A stretch of DNA of 64,000 bases from Polytrichum commune (lineage: Eukaryota; Streptophyta; Polytrichopsida; Polytrichales; Polytrichaceae). Under the pieces are notes generated by a model that was not told the origin of the DNA, made no database searches, and saw only the letters and a program-made list of their open reading frames with translations. The DNA lies in contig OX485809.1 in assembly GCA_950295325.1 (NCBI GenBank), positions 3,784,001 to 3,848,000 on the forward strand, written 5' to 3'. Made by a program: the position numbers and the translations under genes. Shown piece after piece: positions 46,701 to 55,307 of the stretch. The stretch's first letter is position 1. Each line of letters begins with the position of its first letter.

Positions 46701-49700
46701 AATGCAAAATCATAGGTAACAACTCCCAACGAAAATCCCGTTGAATTCAGGGATAACTCAATAACCTTAAGGACATCTTAGAGAGGATCCATGAAGTAAG
46801 TAGACCTTGAAGATAATCGAGACAATCCAGAAAATAAATAAATGAGTAGGTGTGATATTTCTGGCCTTACAGCTTCTAGAGCAGTTTCAGCCTGAACCTT
46901 GGCCTGCTTCTCCATGAAATAAAAGGCGCCTGCAACACCACCTCCTATAATACCCACGGAATTTAGGAGTTGAAGACCATTATTTCCTCCAGATATAACC
47001 TGCGCAGATACACATGCAAGTGGAACTTAGAACTACACCAGATACACTTGAGTTTTGTTGACTTAGTTACGAATACATGCTTAACCAATGCTGCACAGTT
47101 CACTGTCAACAAACAATTGAAGTGAAAAGCTTCCTGGAAACTTCAAGAAAAGCCATCTCTACATGGACGTGATTGTACTTGAAAGGACCTCAGTCAATGG
47201 AGATAAGTTCTTGGCGCAAAGGAACGCCACTAAATATGTTCAAGGGGCACATAGTCATAGAACTATTCACCTTCAACACCAGCTTTCACTGCTGACTCAG
47301 AGCATCTATCAATATAAACAACGTATGATAGATATACAATTCAGCTTGTGTGTGAATAAACAAATATACCTAACTTACAGAAAATATCCTTCATACCCTC
47401 AAGGTGTGTTAAACACAACCACCATTTTGATGGTTGGTGGTTATTTTCTTTGATTCTATTTTCCTGAGATATTAAATGGGATAAGATGCATGAAGAGTGG
47501 ATTTGAGGGATAGTAATAAAGCTCTATTCCTCCTAATGAAAGCAAAGTACAGATGTAGTAGTGGTCGAAGGTGTGTCCAGACCCCAATTCAACCACCATC
47601 GTGGTTGTGTGCACTCGCATCTTCAAGCCTGTGGTGCAAAAGACTTTGAGAATAAGTATGTGAAGTGTTTGTGGAATGCTCACCTCAGGAACAGACTGTG
47701 CGGACTTATCTTGAACCTCACCAGCCACCACCTCTGGGGCAACAGCTTCAACAATGGCAGCTTTACGTTCTTCAAATATACGAGGTACCTCTGTCACAGC
47801 TTTTTCTACTTTGTCTACTGCGTCTTGGATTGGAGCGGAAGGAGTAATAACCGGCTCCAGAGTCGTGGATTGGGGAGCCTCTTCCACTGCGGTTGGAGGC
47901 ACACCAGAAGGGGAAGTCTTACTTTTCCGCTGTTGAATGTTGCGTAGCATTCCAAGCCGCATTTGCTCAGAAACTGTACAAAGACAAGATTATTACAAAT
48001 GCAGGGCTGGATGGCATGACCTTCATGAAGTTGGGCATCAATATGAAGATAGTAATAGCAGAGTAAACAAGCAAGAAATTTTTCACACTCAAATCTTCAA
48101 GAGAACTGGTGAACCATGTGTTCTGCTATCCAATTCACAATATGCTCATTCTTCATTTGATTTACTTCCTTGGAAAGGAGCTTAATGTGAGCAGAGTTGT
48201 TAAAAAGAGAGCTAAAGGATTAGTGACATCAAATGCCATTGTGCATGTGACGCTTGGTAATACGTAATAAGCACAATCCTAACAATGGGTATTGGATCTT
48301 AAGAGAATGCAAAGTATGACTGGAAACACTCCCAATATTATCTGTATACTCAGAACAAAATAAGACTCTGTTCAAAACCCATAATCCTCTGTTGCCCAGT
48401 TGCAATATATACTGAACTGTATGGTAACAAAGCGCTAATCATTACTTTGAGTTAAGCCAAATAGCCCAAACAAAAATCCCACATGAATTTCATGATCACC
48501 TTGAGTAAAAGGAAAACAAAAAGCAACTATTCAGCTGCATCAGTACAAATAAGATACAAGGTCGTGTAAAGGGTTTAGAACATGATCTTGTACCTTATTT
48601 ATACATCTAAATGTACACATTACAAAAAATCAGATGATACTTGCATAAACCTCCTCAGACTACTGACTCCTCCATCATCACAATGTCTTGCTTGAAAATG
48701 ATCTCCATCCTTATTGTTTGAATACTCGTCAGTGTTGTCAGCTATTGATATACCATGTGCCTACTTTTCAGTTTCCTCCACTTTAGAGAAAGTTTCCAAG
48801 CATACTTTTGCCTGGCGGCTCATCATCAGGCATCAGAAACAAACATCAATGAAAAAAGAACCATTCCCAGGCCACATCACATTCTCAGGTCTCATAGAAA
48901 AGTCATCTCCTCTCTGCAGAAAATTTGGTCAATCATCATCAAGCGTCATCATCACAATGTCTCCCTCCAAAATGATCCATCATGTATTGTCCAAGCACTT
49001 ATCAGCATAATCAACAGTTGACATACCATATGCCTTCTTTTCAAATTCCTCACGTTTGCAGCATTTTCCCAAGTCTGTTTTCCCCTAACAGCTCATCATC
49101 AGGCATCGAAAATGTACATGAATGTCCAACAAACTTTGCCCAGTCAAGCCACAGAAAACAGTCACAGGTCCCAAAAGAAGGTCATCTCTGCCCCGCAGAA
49201 AATTTAATTAGTCATCATCACTGTCATCACCACAATGTCTTCCTTCAAAATGATCTCCAATACTCATCAGCGTTGTCAGCACTTAACATACCCTATGCTA
49301 CTTTTCAAATTCCTCCGGTTTATGGGAATTCTTCCAAGTATGTTATCCCTGCCACCTCATCATCAGGCATCGGAAATAAACATCAATAAAACAACAAACC
49401 ACTCCCATTCAGGCCACAAATAACATTCAAAGCTCACATGACAGGGTCATCTCTTCCCCACAGAAAATTTTGGTTGATCATCAGCAACTGTCATCATCAC
49501 AATGTCTTCCTCCATACCCTGACATGCCATTTTATAAACTCCTCCGGTTTAGAGAATATTTCCAAGTATGTTTTCTCATTATCAGGCATCGTAAACACAC
49601 TTAAATGAACAACAAACCACTCTCATTCCAGGCCACAGAGAACGTTCAAAGCTCACATAAGAAGGTCATCTCTTCCATGAAGAAAATTTGATTAGGTAGT

Positions 49701-50280
49701 AATCATCAAGGTCCATCATCACAATGTCTTCCTTAAAATTGGCCTCCAGTATTCATCACCACTTAGCATGCCCTGTGCTACTTTTCAAATTCCTCCGGTT
49801 TAGGGCAGTTTTCCAAGCATGTTTTCCCTTGTCACCTCATCATCAAACACCCAAACAAACATGAAAAAAAAAACGAAAAAAAATCGTCCCCATTGAGGCC
49901 ACAGACAACATTCACGTGTCCCATAAGAAGGTCATCTCCTCATCCGCTAAATTTGTCAGAATGAAAAGTATATTACCATTGTCCGCTCGGGCGGAAGCAC
50001 CAGCTCCCAGATGGACAGACAAAGCCAAGAATGCCACCAAAGCTCGCCGCGAAACAGAGCCACCAACATCTCCACCATTATCCCCATCCCCTGAATTGTT
50101 ATTTTTTTGGGAAGCACGAACACAAACTGAACAAGCAGGCCTGGACCAACCGGTTACCCCAATCCTCTTCTTCCTTGCCAAATGCAGAGGCACACTGAAC
50201 ACCATAGTCCTGCTCGAGAGGCTCCATTGATTGGTACTCATGCTTGTTGATGCCACACCCATACCCACGCTTGATGCCAT
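40704..50280 (-). CDS. MFP1: MFP1-like chloroplast-targeted long coiled-coil protein (10 exons)
   Basis: Exons: 50280-49977, 47973-47684, 46999-46871, 46267-46192, 45422-44759, 43812-43401, 42708-42100, 41530-41444, 41192-41133, 40808-40704. All introns are GT-AG and every junction keeps phase, giving 911 residues. Residues 1-75 are Ser/Arg/Val-rich like a chloroplast transit peptide. SRRALVAFLALSVHLGAG followed by ASARA resembles a twin-Arg thylakoid signal with an AxA cleavage site. Exon 2 is Pro/Val/Glu-rich. Exon 3 has a hydrophobic segment (LLNSVGIIGGGVAGAFYFM, about 207-225). The rest, about 230-890, is continuous coiled coil, ending in a Ser/Lys tail. This layout is that of MFP1 (MAR-binding filament-like protein 1), a thylakoid-associated, nucleoid-binding plant protein. 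Published members are nearer 700 residues, so this one is long, partly through repeats in exon 6. Identification is from layout rather than alignment; another plastid coiled-coil protein is possible. Confidence 0.72.
42761..43133. mobile_element. Fold-back MITE in an MFP1-like intron
   Basis: tatccttgaagtctcaaaaa at the left faces ttttttaagagactttaagg(ata) at the right. Inside, catgttttggtagggagttt faces aaactccctaccaaaacatg exactly, then caatttataatg / cattataaattg. 373 bp, between exons 7 and 6. Confidence 0.85.
43401..43812 (-). repeat. 54/63-bp coding tandem repeats in exon 6 (SAAKD units)
   Basis: Exon 6 of the MFP1-like gene encodes five consecutive units with S/V-A-A/V-K-x-x-L-x-K-x-x-x-x-K-I: EISAAKVTLEKDMKVKI, MAVAKDSLEKQMEGKI, LSAAKDALAKELEGKI, MSAAKDAHEKDLDGKI and MSAAKETLRKEKEGEI. 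Spacings are 18 and 21 residues. 21 is three heptads, and 18 is a heptad plus hendecad, so coiled coil is kept with stutters. Confidence 0.8.
43981..44317. mobile_element. MITE with AGAGCAACTCC/GGAGATGCTCT ends in an intron
   Basis: Left ttagagcaactcc and right ggagatgctctta are near-perfect inverses, and 'agagcatctcca' is a terminus seen in many plant MITEs. About 337 bp in the intron between exons 6 and 5. Confidence 0.65.
45600..45745. repeat. Dispersed repeat in an intron, second copy at 22420-22570
   Basis: Both copies contain 'atggtatcaa.aacaaa', 'aatcctcatt.tatat' and 'accagtcca'. No boundaries or coding were found. Confidence 0.45.
48665..49945. repeat. Tandem repeat of about 220-277 bp in intron 1, reaching the splice donor
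   Basis: The anchor ggtcatctct..cgcagaaaatttg recurs at about 48903, 49180, 49446, 49665 and 49929. Each unit also has catcatcacaatgtcttcct, aaattcctccggttt and cctcatcatcaggcatcg. The last partial unit ends about 30 bp from the exon 1 donor at 49976. Non-coding in all frames. Confidence 0.8.
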
Positions 50281-50887
50281 TTCAGCCCAATCTCCTCAAC
50301 CCTGAACCTCAAACCAAAAATTCTCTCTCAAGGGAGCAACAATTTTCCAAGGCTCATCGTGGCTGTAATACGTAATTCTCCAACCAATGCGCAAATTCGA
50401 TGTGATCAAACTTCCCTCCACACTCTGTAATTCGTGAAGAGGAATATCGAAGCCTAATGAGACCAAACCCCGTTGAAGCCAATAATCATCGTCATCGGCA
50501 TTGCAGATTCATGGCGAGAGAGTGAGTTCGGGAACACGTGGATAGAATGACATCCGGTTCTTCAAATCGAGACTCTTCCACCAGAGCTTGGAGATTCTGA
50601 CCCTCCGAACAGAGGTAAACCCCAGAATCCAAAGAAAAACCTCAGGATAGGTGGGGGGAAAGCGCCCTACTATGATACTACAGTAATTTGATCCAAAGAA
50701 AAATCTATCCAGGGATGAGAAATTGTTTGTGCGAAGTTACGGCACACGTAGGAGGGAAAGTTACCGCTCTGCAATCTGACGCCATGGCCATTTGGTCATA
50801 GCCACGGCCACGGCCCTAGGCCCCTGGTACATGAACCGGGGACCGCCTCAAGGGCTGGCCAAATGGCCCAGCTTTGCTACCCTTTGG
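50281..50887 (-). promoter_or_regulatory. Upstream region of the MFP1-like gene
   Basis: Holds the 5' leader and promoter of the minus-strand gene. Exon-like, moderately GC-rich sequence extends to about 50600. No convincing TATA box or transcription start was recognised, and an extra untranslated exon is possible. Confidence 0.4.
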
Positions 50888-51145
50888 GGACTGTGTCCGG
50901 CGAGATTTTGGGCATAATCGGTCGACATTCTAGTGTTTTCTAAGAGTGCCTCATGTGTTCCAAAAACATTAAAAATAAACAAATAAAAACCTCTTCGGTT
51001 TTTATTCAATAAATTGGAGAATATTTCATGTGTTCCTCTAAAATTATCTATAATTTTCTTAAAGCCTTGAACTTTAATTGGTTTTTTTTAGTAAACTCAA
51101 CCAGTTCGTCTGTAACTATTAGTCGGCTCCCCCCGTTTATTGGTT
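50888..51145 (-). mobile_element. CCGGTT-family MITE copy, inverted
   Basis: Reverse-orientation copy from ccggcgagattttgggcata to gtctgtaactattagtcggc, ending tccccccg. It sits directly upstream of the MFP1-like gene and is more diverged than the copies at 24844 and 25812. Confidence 0.6.
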
Positions 51146-52971
51146 GGGGAGACAGGGTAGCCAAGCGAGCGGCTATACAACACTATTAAAAAAAATGGCT
51201 ACAATGAAGGCAAACCACCGTGTAGACTACAAAATGTAGTGAAAACACAAAAATATGTTTTACCACAACACAATAAAATCTCTACTTGTGTTTCATTTTA
51301 CTATAAGAAAAATTAACAAATTTTTTTTACTAATGTGATTAGTATTTATTTATATTATTTCACTCCAAATCCTTCAAGGGTTGTGGAAGCCCAAGCCATG
51401 TGCCCAGCCCTACAGCTAACCAGCTCCAGCCCAACATAGACCCCACCATCCATGTTTGTCTCGTTGCCTGCCCCACCCAAATTGTAGGTGCCTTATGCGA
51501 GCAGATGTTGCTATTGCCAATGTTTGGGCGGCAGCCGAGGTAAATCCATAGCCACAAATGGAATAGGCTTTAGGAAAGTGATTACCAATTTCCTTCAAAT
51601 TTGCCCACAAAATGTGACCCCGATTTCAGCAACCGTACTTGAAGATCTAAAAAAATTGACAAATACAACCATATAGATGTTTGCAAGTTAGAGGTGACTA
51701 CTCATGGTTCAAAATTTAGACGTTAAAGTTCTATTATGTAGGAGATTATAAAGGAATGCCAATTGGTCTTGAGGGGTAGCAATTTGGAAGTAAATTAGGG
51801 TTGGAGTTTGGATCAAACCTCCACTCAAAGCATTCCCATATGACAAAATGATGTCCTCATTTAAAAGAGGGGCAATACGTCTGCTTGAAATCAATGCACA
51901 AATTGAAACCATTATTTTGTGAGTTTCTAGGAAGCTTTGCATTTGAGCCAGCGGTGCCACAGCTCTACACCTTCCACATGGATTTACACCCACTAACACA
52001 TGTGCAATAGATTTCCAACAATAGATGTTTGCATTTGAGTGTCATGCAGATTTTCAAATCAATCATGAATCATTTGCACATAGCAATCATTAAAAACACA
52101 TGATTAATCCAATACATTAGGGATTGATCAATCCCCTGTATGATCAATCCCTATACTTGATTGGTATGCGGTTCAGTGAGTATCAAAAAGCAAACATCAC
52201 AATCTTACACGTCTAATTATTAGTGGATTTAGGGATGTGGGTGTTATGTGGTTCCTTTACATGTTCTCCAACTTCTACCAATTATATTTACACAACAACA
52301 CACGTGTTACATTTAGCAAATCTATGATGATTCATATGCAAAATTGTGATTTCAAATCAGACCTCTCCTAATTTTAAGAAAAGAAAAGAAAAAACAATGC
52401 CCGTATTTGGGTACCGGCGTGAATGTGAGCCCGTTGGCCTAACTTTAATGATTATTGGCTTGTTGATTTCTTAACTAGATAGATAGGTCCTCCTAATCGT
52501 GTTCACTTTTGAGTGTAGAGTAATCATTAATATTTGAAGACGTAGTCCACTATTTGAACATGTGCCATTATGATGTTTGCTCTATGATCCTCATGAAAAG
52601 ACAAACCAATTTAATCTAGGGGTCCAATTAAGAAAATGAGCCACTTAGGACTCATCTACCACAAGATATTTGGGTGTTACTTTGTACCGATTAATTAGTC
52701 TTTAATGATCTCCAACATGTACCAATTAAAAGCAAGAACAAAACTTGTGTTGCATTACCAAATCTAGAATGAAGCATAACAAAACATGGGTTGAACATCA
52801 TACCTCCCTTGATTTAGTTATGATTCTTACAAGTGCCCAATTCTTGACTCCTTTAGTGATTACATATATAGGTTGTCCAAATTGCTATCACTCTTTAACT
52901 TAGTAAACTAATAAATCTTTCAAGACTTAGTCCAATATTTTTTCATTAAGTGTCTTTATGGTGTCTGGTGT
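51146..52971. other. Intergenic DNA, no gene recognised
   Basis: The minus-strand open frame at 51709-51999 (96 codons) has protein-like composition but no family I can name; it may be a remnant. 52490-52660 resembles the dispersed repeat with 'tagtcca' and 'gtgtcc' phrases. Confidence 0.4.
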
Positions 52972-53710
52972 TGTGAGCCCAAAATGGTGCCCACATGTGG
53001 TGATTAACTCTTCGAAACCAATTTTTGTTTGACTTTGATGTGTTATGATTATTCACAAAACATAAAAAGAGTGAAGTGTGGTGTGGATTTAAGTTTAGGC
53101 ATTAGGATGTGTTGTGTGATTATTTCAAGGTTGAATTCAATAAGAGTATGCCTTGATAATGTAAGTAGGGGGTAAGGTGAAGCAAGGTGAGCTCCGCGGG
53201 TTAAATGCCCACTTTTGGATCCACCTTGGTAGTTTAGGAAGAAGGAAGCTTGGTGGATGGGGATTAGTCCCTATTTTGGAGGAGAAGGTTAAAGGATTGT
53301 GATTGGGGGTGCTAATCCTCTCACCCTATCCTCACCTCTCTCCCTCTTTGCTACTTAAGGTGTTTTTTCTCTCATTTTCCTCTCTCTCCATCAAGCGCTC
53401 TCAAGGGAGCAAGCTCTTAGGAGCTTGAGCCACGTGTGTGGGTTATTAGTTTTTAGTGAAGTTAATTAGTTAAGCCCTCTCTCTCAAGCCTTCTCAAGGG
53501 AGATGAGTTTTTAGAGCTTGGGGCCACGTGTATGGATTAGTTAATGATGTTAGGTAATTAGTCAGCTTATTAGCCGAAGGATAAAAGAGTTAGCAATTGT
53601 CCGATTAAGCATCTTGAGGGGATTACATTTAAGAGTGTAGCTAAAAGGCTCGCATGTGGGCCTTTGAGCAAGTAAGGGATTAGGTGGTTATGGTGAATTT
53701 TAGTTCGGCT

Positions 53711-54232
53711 TGATAGAGCCTAAGCTAAGCCCTGGAGCTGCTGGACTGTGGCGAACTCGGTTGGGCTAAGCCTGGAGCTGCTGGACTGTGGTGAACTCGG
53801 TGGGCTAAGCCCTGGAGTTGTTGGACTGTGATGTACTCGTGGGCTAAGCCTGGAACTGCTGGACTGTGGCGAACTCGGTTGGGCTAAGCCTGGAGTTGTT
53901 GGACTGTTGTGAACTCGGTGGGCTAAGCCCTGGAGCTGCTGGACTGTGGTGTACTCATGGGCTAAGTCTGGAACTGCTAGACTGTGGTGAACTCAGTGGC
54001 TAAGCCCTGGAGCTGCTGGACTGTGGCGAACTCGGTGGGCTAAGCCTTGGAGCTGCTGGACTGTGGTGTACTCGTTGGGCTAAGCCTAGAGATGTTGGAC
54101 TGTGGTGAACTCGGTGGGCTAAGCCTGGAACTGCTGGACTTGGTGAACTCGGTTGGGCTAAGCCTGGAACTGCTGGACTTGGTGAACTCGGTTGGGCTAA
54201 GCCTTGAGCTGCCCGAAAGGGGATCGATATGA
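53711..54232 (+). repeat. 39-bp minisatellite inside LTR C, about 12 units
   Basis: Units of the form gggctaagcctggagctgct, then ggactgtgg.gaactcggt, vary by single bases, and the last two full units share a 'ggacttggtgaactcgg' deletion variant. Not seen in LTRs A or B. Reading frames across it are repeat artefacts. Confidence 0.95.
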
Positions 54233-54451
54233 GAAGGCATTAGAAGCCGGTTATTTGGGGAGCCTAACCACATCGGATTAACATGAGAAGCTAGTCAAGG
54301 TTGGTTCTAAATAACCATATATTAGTATTTCTAGAAACCATTACATTAGGTGGTTAGACTTTGTAGTGCAAGCCAAGTAGTTAAAGCATTAGTTTATATA
54401 GAATCACGTGTGGCCTCAAAGGCAATTGTAATTGTGATTAACCATTGAGGG

Positions 54452-54467
54452 AGTGTTTTTCAACACT
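54452..54467 (+). promoter_or_regulatory. LTR 3'-end stem-loop (LTR C)
   Basis: AGTGTT-TTTC-AACACT. Compared with LTR B the fourth stem pair is changed on both strands (A-T to G-C), keeping the fold and the 4-nt loop. Confidence 0.6.
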
Positions 54468-55065
54468 TACGTCCTTTTTGGGGAGACTCAATTACTTATA
54501 AAAATGGATAAAGGGGAAGACTCTAGCAGGGGCAATGTGAAGGAAAGGATAATCAAAGGCCAAAGGGGAATATCCTTGAAGCTTGTGTTGCCAAGGCCGC
54601 CGGTTGGACCCTAGAAAAGGCCAACGCGACCACGAGCCAAGAGGCTACTTCTAAATAAACAAAGTGATTTAAAATGACATGAATGCTTAAGGATGTGAAG
54701 AGATCAATTTTCACGCTACATACACTACATGTGACTCTCAAGACCATCACCCGGACTAGGACGCTTAAGGGTGGTGGGTTTGGCCTCACAGGTGTCTGGT
54801 GTTTGATCCTTACCAAACCACGTACGAAACAAAGTTAGGGGATTTGATCTTAAAATGCAACCAAACAACACTTGCATAAATATGCCTTCTAAGGCCTTGG
54901 CCAGGTTGCACTAAATAATGACACACAATAATGTGGACTTATTTATCTAGTTGAATTATCAACAAATATGCACTTCCGACCTTTATTATTAAAAATAGGG
55001 AGGGCTAATTTTCAATCTCGTTTAAGGTTTAGGTGGTGGTTTTCTCATACATTTGAAGTGGCAAC

Positions 55066-55307
55066 ACTATGCTCAATATTGAATTTAGTCTCACTTATTA
55101 TTTGGTGCTATATATTGCAATATGTTTTTCATAGTTTTTCATAGTTTTTACCAAGTAAAGATGTTAATCTTGATGTTAATCTTCAATACTGCCCAAACAC
55201 CAAAAATTTAGCTATTTTAGCATATAATGATATATACAATATAAATAGTTATAGCAATGTCTACTTCAAAATATAATAGTGACATTAAACACACTATCTA
55301 GGGTAGT
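55066..55307. mobile_element. Diverged TTTAGTGTCACTTAC-family MITE
   Basis: tgaatttagtctcacttatt, then atttggtgctatatatt, on the left faces agttatagcaatg and aatataatagtgacattaaa on the right. About 240 bp. Confidence 0.5.

Larger units (their letters stand above)
52972..54790 (+). mobile_element. Solo LTR C, target duplication GGTGT, with internal minisatellite
   Basis: Starts TGTGAGCCCAAAATGGTGCC and ends GGTTTGGCCTCACA, flanked by GGTGT at 52967-52971 and 54791-54795. Length 1819 bp. The 3' part has hairpin 54452-54467, then GATAAA at 54507 and the family's terminal ggacgcttaagggtgg block. Two roughly 100-bp direct repeats at 53390-53530 each contain a CACGTG G-box (gccacgtgt), a possible promoter element. 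A 39-bp minisatellite fills 53711-54232. Confidence 0.92.

Noticed and set aside
53711-54232. CRISPR-like array of 38-40 bp repeats
   Set aside because: The units abut directly without spacers and the context is a plant LTR; it is a minisatellite.
54040-54273. Ser/Pro-rich repeat protein on the minus strand
   Set aside because: It is only the translation of the 39-bp minisatellite and depends on repeat length.
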